Source: Daphnia pulex (Eukaryota; Arthropoda; Branchiopoda; Diplostraca; Daphniidae). From it: DNA of 64,000 nucleotides. Shown here in pieces: positions 10,019 through 25,000 of the stretch; positions within the stretch are counted from its first letter, which is position 1; each line of letters opens with the position of its first letter. Made by a program: the position numbers and the translations under genes. A model generated the notes under the pieces. That model saw only the letters and a list, made by a program, of their open reading frames with translations, had not been told where the DNA came from and made no database searches. The stretch is taken from assembly GCF_021134715.1 (NCBI RefSeq), contig NC_060021.1, forward strand, positions 6,542,501 through 6,606,500. The letters run 5' to 3'.

Positions 10019-13000
10019 ATGACCATGTCGCAACGTGAAGATGTGCTCAAATTCGAGCAGGGCCGCATCAAAGTGTTGCAGGAAGAGCGGCTCCACATCC
10101 AAAAGAAGACCTTCACCAAATGGATGAACTCCTTCTTGACCAAGGTAAACACACAACTAATCACCATAACAACAAAATATTCACAGCCGACACACAAATC
10201 TGGTTTTCTTGTTGTGTCTGTCTGTCTGTGTGTGTGGGTAATCGAGTTTTGGGAATTGGAAAAAGGAATGAGAAATAGGAAAACTCGTCTTTCACGACGT
10301 TTCCCACCCGTATGTGATCCTCCTATATCCCGACAGAGAACCGAAAGTGGCTGGTGTGTACGCTCAATTTGACTCTTATCGAATCATCCAGGCTTGTCGC
10401 TTCTCCATCATTTCTAAATGTTACGTAGCGAATGCCGTCAGACTCTCAAAATAAGAGAAGGGAAAAAGAGAAGAGAGAAAAAGTGTAATCATGGAGCCAA
10501 GGCACCGTGACGACATGATTGGCCCAATCTCTTATGGTTAACTCATTGTCTTGGACACACACACACTCATTCGGGACTTGGCGATAAATAGACGAGGTAC
10601 CATTATGAGCTTATGAGACAAGTATTTCTTCTTCTCTCTCTCTCTCATCTGGCGTTCCTTAATCTTTTAGTTTTTAAAAAATATGATCCCACCTACGCAC
10701 ATTGGATTGAGGGGGGAAAAAGTCGGCGAGTTGTTTTGAATGTTTTATCATTGGCTCGACTCCAGCAGGCGAGTTGCTGCTGTCGAGTTGTGGTGAGAGA
10801 AAGATAAGATTCGTAGATAAATGAGCCGACTCAATTAGCTCCGTCCGGCTTGTTTTGTTGGTTGGCCTTTCCTTTTTTCCCATGCGATTATTAGATGTAT
10901 TACAAATCTGTGTCGTGCACACACAATAAGATGTGGTAGATGCATCACAGGTTGGAAATTCTCTCTCCAGAAACAAGAGAGAGAGATGCCATTCTTTTTT
11001 TTTATTGCCCAACACTCCACACGGGTCAGATACAACCCAAGTGGGTTTCTTTTTTTTTTTTCGAACGGAAAAAATTTAAATGAAAAAGATACTGATAACA
11101 ATAGTACCACAACATAGAAAGGAAAAAAAAAGATAAAAAGAAATGACCTAAGGCTGTTGGTCCCGCTACTTTTCTTGGTCGTGACATGTGATGGACTTGG
11201 CTCGGCATTCCATTCCGATTTGAATATATTTTTTTGTGTTTCGATTCGTTCGTTATATTTTTGGGGGGATGGCGATAAGATTTTTCTGCTGAATGAAACA
11301 TTTGACTGACTGACTGAATTGCAGTCGGCCGTCTGTGTGTGTATTTTGACTGCCCCCTCTAACGCCTTTTGTTTAATTGACGGTTGTGTTTGCATCTCTT
11401 CCGGGCGACGATGATGATGCATGGCGCACAGGCTCGTATGGAGGTGGAAGACCTGTTTGTGGACCTTGCCGACGGCAAGAAACTCCTCAAGCTCTTGGAG
11501 ATCATCTCGGGCGAGAAACTGGCCAAGCCCAACAATGGCAAGATGCGAGTACACAAGATCGAAAACGTCAACAAAAGCTTGGCATTTCTCCACACCAAAG
11601 TTCGTTGTATTTTTTTTTTTCATTTTTCATTTTTAAATTACAAATTTCCACAGGGGATTTCGTGTTGTAATTTTTTTGTTATCTTATTTATTTATTTATA
11701 TTTTTATTTATTTCCTTTCGTCATGATTCAGGTGCGCCTGGAGAGTATTGGCGCTGAAGACATTGTCGATGGCAATCCCCGGCTCATTCTGGGTCTCATG
11801 TGGACCATCATTCTACGATTTCAGATCCAGGAGATTGAAATCGAAGTGGTAATGAAATCGGAGATGTTTGAAATGAGAAACGAATAGGAATCCGATTCAT
11901 TTATCTTATTGATTTATTTTATTTTATTTTTTGATCTGTTCAGGACGAGGAAAATGAAAGTTCAGAAAAGAAATCCGCCAAGGATGCGCTGCTGTTGTGG
12001 TGTCAGCGCAAGACGGGCGGCTATCAGTACGTCAACATTCAGGATTTCTCCGGGTCCTGGCGCAACGGAATGGGATTCAACGCTTTGATTCATTCCCACC
12101 GACCGGACATCATCGATTACAGCCGGCTGGACCCCAACGACCACGTTGGGAATCTCCAGTACGCGTTCGACGTGGCGGAACGCGAGTTGGGCATCGCTCC
12201 GCTTCTCGACGCCGAGGATGTTGACGTGTCTCGACCGGATGAGAAATCCGTCATCACCTACGTGGCTTCCTACTATCACACCTTCGCCCGGATGACCAAA
12301 GAACAAAAGGGCGGCAGGAGGATAGCCAATGTACATAAAACATTTCCGTTTGTTGCGTCGGTTCTTGGCCGGATGATTATCAATTTTTTGGTTATCTTTT
12401 TTCAAAATGGATTAGATTGTCGGTCAAATGATGGAAGCCGATCGACTGAAAGAGAATTACTGCCAGCTGAGTAGTGACCTGTTGGAATGGATCCAGCACA
12501 AGCTGGTGCAGCTGGACGACCGCCAGTTCCCCAACAGGATCGAAGGTATCCAGGGTCAACTCCTGGACTTTAAGCAGTACCGCACCGTGGAGAAACCTCC
12601 AAAGTATAAAACACTCCTGGAATTCCATTTTTGGACACCTTTGGATTATTTTCTATAAATTCCACCAACAGGTACAAGGAGCGAAGTGAAATCGAGGCCC
12701 TCTTTTTCGCCACCAATACGCAGCTGGCCACTCTGCGGCAGCCCAGCTTCATCCCGCCCGAAGGCGTCAGCCTCTACGCCCTGCAAAAGGCGTGGGACGC
12801 TCTGGAGAAAGCCGAGCACAGACGTGAGGTGGCCTTGCGCAACGAATTGCTCAGACTGGAACGGCTGGAACAGCTGGCGTACAAATTCGAACGAAAAGTA
12901 AGCGAACCCAACGACAAACCAAACTCCCAAAAAATACGGAAAAATATGTTTCTGGTGTTTTGTTTACGTATATTTTTTTTCTGCTCCGTCACGTATTATT

Positions 13001-16000
13001 ATTTCAATGTCGTTGTCACAGGGATTACTGAGAGATGGATATCTCAAAGAGATGATACAAGTCCTGTCGGACCCACGCTACGGCAGCAATCTGACGCAAG
13101 TCGAAGCCACGGTCAAGAAACACGAAGCCATTTGCGCCGACATTCTATCCAGGGTAAGTGAACAACGTTGCTGGGGGTAGTATAAATCATGAAATCATAT
13201 TTTCATAATGACGTCATGTGTTGCTCACGGGTTTCTTTTCTTCTCATTTTTGGCAAACACCAACAACGACTTAAAAAACGTGTGTGTTGAATTTATTCTT
13301 TAGAAAGAGCGGTTCCATCATCTGACGAGCATGGCCGCCGAACTGGAGAAGGAGAATTACCGAGGCAAAGACCAAATCAACAAACGTGAAAGGGAAATTC
13401 TAACACGATGGGACGAGCTGTTGGTTCTGCTGGAACGGCACAGACTGGCCTTGCAATCGGCCAGCCAGCTCATGTCGGTCATGAGAGACCTGGACACGGT
13501 GGCTTCCACCATCCGAGATCTTGAGGTTCGGCTCTCGACAGTCTCAGACTCGCATATGAATGAATGAATTACTGAGCGCCCGTTTTCTTTTTTTTTTCTT
13601 GGCCGTCGCTCAGGAAAACTTCAAATCGGAGGATGTCGGGCGCCACTTGCTGGCCGCCGAAGACCTGACGCAACAGCATCACGTTTTCGAGTCGCAAATC
13701 GCCGCCCTGGGTGACAACATCCAGCGCCTCAACCGTCAGACGCAGCAGATCCTCCAGGGAGCCGACACTGCGGCCGTCCAGCGTGAAGGGCCCACCTTGA
13801 AAATCAAAATCGACGACTTGAACAAAGATTACGACAGGTACGTAGTGTGTGTGTGTTTGTGGTTGGATTCGACTATAGCCAGCCGGGCGTGGTGGCCGAT
13901 AATTATTGGGTCCAACTGTGTTTGATCATCCAATGACATCACGTTTTGTTATTTTTTTTCCCCTTTCCGGCACAGAGTCAAGAAGCAAGCGAAAGCTCGA
14001 CGTGGGCGGCTGGAAGACGCCAAAGCTCTCTTCCAGCTGTGGGAGGATCACGAAGAAGAAGAGGCTTGGCTGGTCGAAAAGAAACGCATCTGTCAAACGG
14101 GTATTGTCGCCAAAGATTTGAGGGCCTTGATTAGCCTCCAGCAAAAGCACAAGGTATACGTGTAACATAACAACAGCCTGTGCTGGTCTCTCTGCCAATG
14201 CTATCCATCATATCGGTGTGGCGTAAAAAACTCCCCCGTTATCTAAATATCACCGTTCCGGTCTTCCTTCTAACTTATTTTTGGTTTTTTTTTTTTTGGT
14301 TTTCTAACCGAAAACTTCCAAACAAAAGGCGTTGGAAGACGAACTGAAGGCGCGATGGAACAAGGCGGAGAAATTGTGCGAAGCCGGCAGAGAATTGATG
14401 GCCGCCGGACATCCGCAATCCAACGAAATCGCCGCCTACATCGACAGTCTGCAGAAACACTGGAAGGAGTTGCGGGTGTTGGCCGAGCAACGAAAATCGC
14501 GACTGGAAGAGGCGGCCGAAGCTTATCAGGTATGGAATTAGCCCCATTTTTTTTTCTTTTTCATTTGGTTGGAATTTGACCAAACTAATAAATACATTTC
14601 CCTTCTTTTCAACCGCATCCATCCAGTTTTACGCGGATGCCAACGAAACGGAATCATGGCTCAGGGAAAAGATGCCGTTGGTCCGCTCGACCGATTGCGG
14701 CGAGGACGGACCTGGTGCCCAGGCTCTTTTGGCTCGCCACCGAGATCTCCAGGGTCAAATCCGGGCCTACGAAGGCGACATCCAGAGTCTCAACAGCCAG
14801 GCCGATCGTCTGGTGGCCAGCGGCGTCACATCGCTGGCCATCGGCAATTCCAAGCAGCAGGGCCTGGAGAACGGCTCGGCCAGGGGAGAGCCGGACGGCG
14901 AATGGGGAGAAGAGATCCGCATGATTCCGGAAGAATACTCTGAAGAAGAGTCCTGCGAACGGACCGAGTACCGGACAGTGACCGAAGAGCGTTTGGTACC
15001 CCAAGTCAAGGCCATCTACGCCTTTGAAGGACAGGGCATGACGATGACTAAAGGGGAGGTAAATAAACTGGACGCTGATGACACATACAACACACAACAC
15101 GTTGTGTAACTTTTGAGCCGACTCATCGTCTTTTCTCTTTTATTTTCGCCCGGTGATGTGCAGGTGTTTTTCCTCTTGAACAAGACCAACGACGATTGGT
15201 GGCATGTGCGCAAAGGATCGGGCAAGGACGGATTCGTTCCAGCCAACTACGTCAAAGAGATCGAAGGCAAGCGGATCCCCGTCCAGGTTCGGCAACCTTT
15301 CACCGTCAAGGATGTCAGGCGGATCAAGAAAACGCGCATGACCAAGAAAACGGTTCCCATCCGGAAACCGAAACCTCCACCAAAAGCGGCCGGTTAGTTT
15401 TTTTAAAACAACAAACAATTCTTCGACTTTCAAACCCGTTTGGCTGTTTCCTTATTAACATTTTGATTGGATCTTTCCTTTCGATTGCAGCCACGGAAGT
15501 CGAGTCAGTGTCGCAACGAAAAAAGAACATCAACGAATCGTATGATGAAGTTGTTCGACTGGCCAAGGTGAGAAAGAGCTGGTGTCCATTTACTTTGTTT
15601 TTTACTCCAACAATCGTTTTAAAAATTGTGAATCGTTTAATGAGCAGAAACGACACACGGACCTGGAGAATGCGATCCTGCTCTTTGCTTTCAACGGCGA
15701 GTGCGACGACTTCGACAAGTGGCTGCAGGAGAAGGCCAAGCAGCTCAACGCCGACAACCGTGGCGACACGGTCGACGCGGCCAAGCGGAAATTCGAGGTA
15801 AAATAATCGTCATCATCATCATAGTGCTTCCTCTTGGTAACGTCGAAGAACAAACCGGTTTCCGATGTCTTCTTCTTCTCTCTTGTACACACACACCTCG
15901 TAATCTAATCTGATGATGACTTTTTTATTTTATTTTTTTTCTTTGACGTGCCAACGTGCAGCAAATCGTGACGGACTTATCAGCAAGTCGCAGCCGGTTG

Positions 16001-19000
16001 GATGAGATTGACCGACGCGCTGACGAGCTGCTGGCCGTCAAAGCCGCTGCGCCGGCCAACATTCGCGCCCGAGTCAAGAGCATTCACGACCGGTCGGATT
16101 CCATCAACAAACTACGCCAGGCCAAAGAGCGTAGCCTTCAGGGGGCCAACAGGTGTGTTTTTTTTTGTTTTTTTTTCTGGATATGATATTATTCAAATGA
16201 ACTGGATTCCCGAGTTCAAGGGGGTGGGGGAGAAAACGAAATGGTCATAAATCAATTTTTATCTCTTGGGATTTTTGTTTTGTTGCGTCTACTAGCGTGG
16301 AGCTGTTCCACCGGACGTGCGACGAAGCCACTGAATGGATGGAAGAGAAAATCACCAAATTGGACACGGAAGAACTGGGTCGAGATTTACAATCGGTTCA
16401 GGCCCTCCAGCGTCGGCACCAGAACCTGGAACGTGAACTGGCTCCGCTGGAGGAAAGAGTCAACCGAATTAATCACTTGTCGGCTTCGTAAGTCGTTTTC
16501 CCCTTTTGCTAATTGGCGTTGATGCATATTTAATGAGGTCGTTATTATGGATACCTATATCAAGGGTCACGGCCTCCTACCCGGAAGAAAAGCGGGCGGT
16601 TCATACGCGCCAAAAGGAAGTCCAGGAACTCTGGGAACAAGTCAAGGTAAAAATCCGAAATACAAACGTCTAATGATGTTGTGCATAGATTCGATCAAAC
16701 TGAATTCTTTTTTATTACTCTTGTGATCAGAACAAAGCTGTCGACCGCAGATCCCGTCTCGAACAGGCCGTCGGCCAACAGCTTTTCCTCAAGGAAGCCA
16801 AAAGTTTGGTAAGAAAAATCATCAAATATTCTTGTGTCGATTTGCAATTTGGGCTTCATGCTATAATGTTATTTGTATCTACTTTGTTTATTAGTTGACC
16901 TGGGTGGCTGACGTGAAAGACAATCTGAATGCCGGTGAAGCCGCTCGTGATGTGGCCACGGCCGAATTATTTTTGAAGAACCACCAAGACCTTTGTGATG
17001 ACATTCGAGCCCACCAAGACGAGTGCGTTAACCCCTTCGGTTGTTTTGAAATTTATGTTAACTAACTGGTGAATGTTTTTGGTTCGCTTTCATAGTTTTG
17101 ATTCGTTGGCCGGGCTGGCCAGCAAACTACCCAACAACAAGGAGGTTAGAGAAAAGGCCCAGCAGTTGGACGAGGAACGTAGGGCTCTGCAGCGAGGCTG
17201 GCAGCAGAAGGACGACTTCCTTCGGCAGACGTTTGACTTGCAGATTTTCAACAAGGAGGCGGATCAAATCGATGCCGCCTCTTCATCGCATGAGGCCTTC
17301 CTCGAATTTTTCGACTTGGGCGTACGTATTGAAACATTTTCCCCGTTGTTGTTGTTGTTTTTAGTCAAACGTCGGTCGAGCGCACCTTTTTTTATGAACG
17401 CCCCTTTTTGATTGGTAGTCGTCGCTGGATGACGTGGAAGCTCTTCAGAAGCGGCACGAGGACTTTGAGAACTCGCTGGCCGCCCAGGATGAACGACTCA
17501 AAATGTTTAGCGAAGCGGCCGACAAGCTCATCACTGCCAAACATTACGATAGCAAAAAGTATGATTTTTGATTTATAAGGGGGCGGTACCGAATTTATAT
17601 TGAAATTTAACATTTCCATTTAACTCTTATAGCATCAACGAGCGACGGAATAACGTCGTCAACCGACGAGAGAATGTTAAAAATGTCTCGGCCAAACGAA
17701 AAGACGCCCTGGGAGCTTCCCACACATTCCAGGTACTTTTTTTTTTTTTAAATTGGTCATTGTTTGAGGGAGGATTCAAATAAATTTTGATGTGTTTTTT
17801 TTTCGCACAGGAATTCGTGGCTTCGATCGACGATTTGCGGTCATGGATGGCCGATAAAAACCGCACTGTTCAAGATGAATCCTACAGGGACCTGACTAAT
17901 TTGGAAAGAAAGTTGCAAAAGCACGAAGCTTTTGAACTGGAATTGCGTGCCAACGAAGGCCAATTGCGGTCCATTAATAAGGTAAACGATGAATTATTTT
18001 TACCAGTGTGTTTGCCAGTGTGTTAGTTCATCTCGTTCTTGGTCTGGCAGACTGGGCAAAGTATGACGAGCAAGAACCATTACAGGAAGCAGGACATTGA
18101 TCAGATGCTGGACGCCATGAACGACCAATGGGACGCCCTTGTGGCAGCTTCGCTCGACAAGGGTCGCAAGCTCCGACAGGCCTCCAACCAAGTGGCTCAC
18201 AACAAGACGCTGGAAGATGCCAAGAGTAAACTTGACGAATTGAACTCTGAAATCAATCAGAGCGACGTCGGCAATGACCTTCGCAGCTGCCGCGAACGAC
18301 TCAAGAAGCAGCAGGTGCTGGAGAACGACGTCAACTCGTTGGATCTCAAGATCAACGATTTGGTTCAGGCCGGAGAGGAGATGGCCCAGGACGGGCATTT
18401 CGATGCCGATGGTATCCTCAGCCAAGGACAGAGATACAAGAAACGACTTGAAGCATTTAAAGGTAATTGTTAGATTTTGTCGTAAAGGAAAACAACTTAA
18501 ATAAAATTGGTTATTCATTTTAGATCCGCTAAAGAGGAGGAGAAGTAAACTGGAGGAGTCGTTGCGATTTCACACGTTCAATTTTGAAATGGACAATGAA
18601 TTGCAATGGATCAAGGAAAGGGAACCAGCGGCCCGCTCCGAAACTCTCGGTCAAGATTTGCACACTGCCCAGTCTTTGGATAAGAAACACAAGAAGCTGG
18701 AAGGAGAATTGACCGGACACCAGCCGGCGATCGACAACACTCTAGAAGTTGGAGAGAAATTGGAAAAAGAGGATCATCCGCAAAAGGATGAGATCGAAAA
18801 GAAATGCCAAGAACTGCGTTCGTCGTGGGATAATCTGCGCGAACTTGTCGTCCAGCGCCGGAAGAAATTGGACCTTTCACTCAAGGCCCAGCAGTTCTTC
18901 TTCGAATCGTCGGAGGTGGAGAGCTGGATGGCCGAGAAGACGGAACTCCTCAACTCCCAAGACGTTGGAAAAGACGAAGATGCCGCCATCAAGCTCCTCA

Positions 19001-22000
19001 CGAAGCACAAGGCCCTGGAACTAGAATTGGACACCTACAGCGGCCTCATCAACGAAATGGGCAACATGGCCCAAGCCATGGTATCGAACAATCACCCCGA
19101 CAGCAAAGTCATCACCCAGCGCCAGCATTTACTCTCTCAGGGCATGAAAAACCTGCAGAAATTGGCATCCCATCGAAGACAGCGCCTGGTCGACTCGGTC
19201 AGTCGGCACGAGTACCTCCGCGAAGCCGAGAGCATCCTGGCCTGGATCAACGAACACATGATCACGGCCTCTTCGGAGGACTACGGACAGGACTACGAAC
19301 ATTTATTGGTATCTATTCAACTGTTTGAATAATTGATTGATAAATTGTTTGACTAATAAAATGGTTTGACTTCCAGATATTGATTAACAAATTCGAAGAC
19401 TTTAAATTGCGGATTGCCGCCGGATCTGAACGTTTCGGCCAGTGTGACGCCATCGCCAAACGCCTAATAGCCAGTGAGAACCCGTATGCTGCCGAATTCC
19501 CTGCTAAACAAGAAGAATTACGGTAAGAAAATTTGGATAGATTTGCATGATGGGAATAGTTTAGGTAGTCATTAAATAATCTTGCATGCTAATCTTTGAA
19601 ACCTGGCTATGAATAACGGGATTTGGCTTCATCTACCATCGGGTTCTTTTCAACATTCTTCTTCCCTTTGCTCTTCTCTTCTCATTTTTCACCTAACACG
19701 CTGGCACATCAGTTTGGTATCCCCAAAGAAGGAACAGAGCTGGGCCCGCATCAGCGAACAAGTCGGCCAGAAACACCGCGTCCTTAGGTGGCTACCTCTT
19801 CTTTGACCTTTTTGGTGTTTCTATTTTATTTTCCTTCCGTCTTCCGCTCTGGTTGCACGTGGGATCTATTAACTTGATGCGGATTCAGAGAGGAAAGATA
19901 GGCCACTCTGATGCGGATGAGGCTATGTTAACAATTATTTTACTTTTGGGGTTGTTCAGCGACGAGTGGTCAAAATTGCTGGAAACGGTCGAACTCCGGG
20001 ACGAGAAACTAGTAGCCGCCGGAGAAATCCACCGCTTCAACCGGGATGTAGCCGAATCGCTCTCTCGCATCCAGGAGAAGTACGTGGCCATTCCGGACGA
20101 TCTTGGCCGCGACCTGAATTCAGTTTTGGGTCTTATTCGACGTCACGAAAACTTTGAAACAGATTTAGTAGCGCTTGAAGCCCAACTTCAAGTATGTTTC
20201 CATCATAATATTCGGTATATCATTTCTACGGATCCTGCAACATTTTTTTTTTTTTTCAATATTCAGATCCTGGTGGATGATTCGGCCAAATTACAAGTGG
20301 CATACCCAGGCGGCAATGCTGATCACATCCGAGCTCAACAAGCTTTGGTGATTGAATCGTGGAACACGCTGCAGGAGCGAATGGCGCGACGGAAGGAAGA
20401 GCTGCAAGACAGCTGTGCTTTTCAACGCTTCCTCACCACCGTCCGCGACCTGGTCACGTGGTCTTCCGGACTGGTGGCCATCATGTCTTCCACGGAGAAG
20501 GTCCACGACGCCAACGAGGCCCAGGCTTTGCGTGCCGAACACGACCGGCTGAAAGGCGAAATCGAAGCCAGAGAAGATGTGTTCAGCTCGGCCGTCCAGG
20601 CCGGCGAAACCATGATCCAGGAGGAACATTACTCCGCCGCAGAAATCAAAGACAGACTCATTCAGCTACTTCAGGAGCGTGAGAAGCTCCACGCCGTCTG
20701 GCAGCAGAGGAAGATCCATTTGGATCAGCTATTGGATCTTCAGTTTTTCAGTCGTGATGCCAAGCAGATTGAATCCACCTGCAACACCCAGGAAGCCGCT
20801 CTCCTGGGAACGGATCTTGGCTCGACAGCCGAGGAAGTCATGGCCCAGTTCAAGAAACACGAAGCCTTCGACAAGTTGGTGCAAGCGCAGGACGAACGAT
20901 TGGCGTTGCTGATGGAGCACGGCGACAAACTGATTGGCCAAAACCATTTCGAGAGTCAGTGGATCATGAAGCGTGTTGCTGAAGTGACGGTGCGGCGCAA
21001 CCGTGTCAAGGAACTCAGCAACAGTCGTCGCAATCGTCTCCGAGATGCTCTTCTCTATGCCAAGTTTGTCCGTGATGTATCGGAAGCAGACGATTGGATT
21101 GAAGAACGCCAGAAACAGCTGGATGTTGAAGCTGCCCTCGGAGAGGTTACCTCACTAGAGGACAAGGTAATTTTTCAATCATTCACGTGTATCGTAGATC
21201 GAATGTTCTAATGGTTTTTCTATGTTTTTATCAGGCCAAGAGGTTACAGAAACACCAAGCGTTCCAGGCTGAAGTCAGTGCTCACCAGGGTCGACTGAAC
21301 GAAATCAAACAAACGGGCGAAACACTGATCTCTAAAAGACACGAAGCCTCACCCGACATCCACCGTCAACTCGAAAATCTTTTACAACGATGGAAGCAAT
21401 TGCTGGCCGCCTCGAATCTGTTGGGTCGCGGCCTGGAAGAGGCTCAAGACATTCTCGATTTCAACACCCAGTTGGAGAAGGCGATGGCCTGGATTGCCGA
21501 CAAGGAGTTGATGGTCCAACAAGGAGACTTGGGTCGCGACTACGAACATTGCCAGGCCTTGCAGCGGAAGCTGGACGATGTCGATTCAGACATGAGATTC
21601 GACGACTCTCGCATCAAAGCCATCAATGCCCTGGGCGATAAGCTAGTGCGCCAAGGTCGCAGCGATGCTCCAGCGGTCCAGCAGAAACGAGATGCGCTGA
21701 ATCAGCGCTGGCGGGCAATGCAGGGCGCTCTGGATGAATACCGGCAAGATTTAGCCGGTGCCTTAGAGATCCACGCGTTCAACCGAGACGTCGATGATAC
21801 CGAAGGTCGTGTGACGGAGAAAACAATTCTTCTGAGCGCAGGCGATGAAGGCAAAGATCTGCCTCAGGTCGAATCGCTTCAAAGGCGACAGGAGGCAGTG
21901 GAGCGTGACCTGACGGCCATCGAAGGCAAACTGAAGGAGCACGACGCTGAAGCTCGCAAATTAACTGCCAAGTACGCTGACATGTCAGCTACCATCCGAG

Positions 22001-25000
22001 CCAAGTTGACGACAGCCCAGGACAACTGGAGGAAGTTGACTTCAACTGCCGCTGCCCGTCGTCAAAGCCTGGCTTCAGCCTACACCTTCCACAAATTCAA
22101 AGCTGACCTACGGGAACTAGAAGCCTGGGTCCAGGACATGAACAACAAAATGGAGGCCACCGTCCTGGCCAACAATTCAACAGACGCCCAAGCAGCCCTG
22201 CAATTACACCAGGAGCGCAAAGCTGAAATCGATGGCCGGCAGAACAATTTTTCGGCTCTCAAAGATCACGGCCGGCGCTTGGTTCAACAACAGCACCCCT
22301 CCAAAGACGAAATTGGCACTTGCCTATCTGAACTGGAGGAACTGAGAAGGACCTTGGCCGCAACGTGGGAAGAGCGTAAAGTTCTACTGAGCCAATGCCA
22401 GCAGCTCTGCCACTTTGACGAGCTCGTCGATCAGGTTTGAATTGGACTTTCATTTCGGTTTGCAACAACCAATTTAACGGCTTACTCATTATTCATTTCA
22501 ACTAGGCTGAAGCTACACTGGCTAAGCAGGAGGCTTTCCTTAATAACGATGATCTGGGAGACTCTTTGGCCGGCGTCCAAATGCTGGTGCGAAAGCACGA
22601 AGCTTTCGAGAAGACGATGGTGGCCCAAGGCTCACGTTTCGAAGAGCTGGAAAGGTTCGCCGCTGAATTACTGGCCAACCAGCATTACAACGCTGGTGGA
22701 ATTCAAAAACAATTAGACGAGGCCTTGGGCAGGCGCGACCGCGTCCGTGAAGCATCTCATCAACGTCGCAAGCGACTGGAAGAGTCGAAAGAACTCCACA
22801 TTTTCTTGCGAAACATTCACGAGGTGCGTAATAACTGCTATTTTGTACTCACGAATAGAATTTTAATTCCGGTGTGGAGCAGGTCGAAGGATGGATATCA
22901 GAAAAACTGCAAGTGGCATCCGACGAAGCCTACCGAGACCCGACGAATCTGCAAAGCAAATTACAAAAGCAGGCTGCCTTCGAGGGTGAGTTGCAGGCCA
23001 ACCGAGGTCGGGTGTCTCAGGTGACAGGTGAAGGTGAACAACTGATGGCCGCTGGACACTTTGCTTCCATGGAAATTCAATCGCAGTTGGACACGCTCGA
23101 TACGCATTGGCGACAGTTATTAGACGCCTCACAGCTGCGCCGAGATCGATTACAAGACGCTTACCAAGCGCTGCTCTTCAGTCGAAGTTTGGACGACATC
23201 GACGGATGGATGGACGAGGTTGAACAGCAACTCCAGTCGGAAGATCATGGCCGTGATCTCACAACCGTCCAGCATCTGCTCAAGAAACACCAGACGCTTG
23301 AGGTGGACATTCACGCACATGCTGACGCCGTCCAATCGGTTAAAGAGGCTGCCATTTCGTTCCACGAAGCCGAGCACTTCCAGGCCGTCGAGATCAACGA
23401 GCGATCGCAGGTTATCATCAAGCGCTACCAGTCGTTGCACGAGCCTGTTCAAATCCGGCGAGACAACTTGGAGGATGCCTTACTCCTCTACCAGTTCTTG
23501 CGTGATGTGGAAGATGAATTGTCGTGGATCCGGGAGAAACATCCTGTTGCCGCCTCAACTGAGTTGGGTACATCTCTATCCTCTGTGCAAACACTGCAAA
23601 AGAAGCACCAAGCCCTAGAAGCTGAACTTCAATCTCACGAGCCGGTCATTGCCACCGTAGTATCTCGTGGGCAACAAATGATCAAAAGCAATCACTTTGC
23701 AATCCATCAGGTAATTCACAGATTAAGCGATACTTTTAATTAGAACAATGATTTTCATTGTTTTTCTTTGTTTTTCTCGTATAGGTGGAGCAAAGCTTGC
23801 AGCAGCTTCAGTCGCAGTTGACGACACTGAAAGATCATGCCTCAATTCGTCGGTTGCGTCTACTGGATGCCGTCGAATCGCAAATGTTTTATTCGGAAGC
23901 GATCGAGGCCGAGACCTGGATCCGTGAAAAGCGGCAGCAGTTGTCCAATCCTGACGTCGGAAAAGACGAAGATTCCATCATCGTGAGTTTTGCTTTACTT
24001 TTAAATAGTCGATTTATGTGCAGTTGCGTGACATTCTTTCCATTAACAGGGCTTGTTGAAGAAACTTGACGTGATTCAGCGAGATGTAAGCGGCTTTAAC
24101 GCCAATATGGGCCGTTTGGCTAAACTTAGCCGAGGTCTTGTGGAGCGCGGTCACTTTGACGCCCCCAATATCGAAAGCAAGATGGGCTCAGTGGACCAGC
24201 AATACGAACAGCTCAAACAGTTGGCAGAGACCCGTCAGAAGAATTTGGATGACAACCACAAGATTCACAAGTTCTTGCGCGAAGCGGACGAAGTAGCTGA
24301 CTGGATCAACGAACAAATGGCGATGGCTGCATCGGAAGACTACGGCCGTGACGTTGAGCATGTTGAAATCCTCATTCAAAAGTTCGAGAGCTTCCTCAGC
24401 ACTCTGAATGCCAGCCAAGATCGAATCGAGTTGCTCAAAACGGCTGCCAAAGCCTCCATGGACGATCCCAAGATCGACTCTGGCAAGATCCGTGCTAAAG
24501 TCGATGAAGTCAACCAGCTTTGGGATGACTTGAACGAATTGTCACATGCCCGCCAGGACGCTTTGTCCGGAGCTAAACTAGTCCACGTTTTCGACCGCAA
24601 TGCTGACGAAACAGTTACATGGATCACAGAAAAAGAGGCGGCCCTTTACAGCGAAGACTACGGTCAGGACCTTGAAGGTGTCCAGGCTCTTCTTCGCAAA
24701 CACGCCGGATTCGAACACGATTTGGCTGCCGTGAAAGAACAGGTTGGTCTGGTTACCCTGTAGTGTTTTCGTTTACACGTGAAATAATTAACACATAATT
24801 TTGTTCATTAGGTCGACGCTGTCATTAATGAAGCCCAGAAATTGGCTGGTCTTTTCCCCGATGCTCGTGAACACATTGCCATTCGCCACGGAGAGACTCT
24901 TCGTGCCTGGCACGATCTTCTCGAAAACGGAGCTCAAAGGAAAGATAAACTGCAGCAAGCAGAAACGTTGCAAGCTTACTTTGACGACTACCGCGACTTG

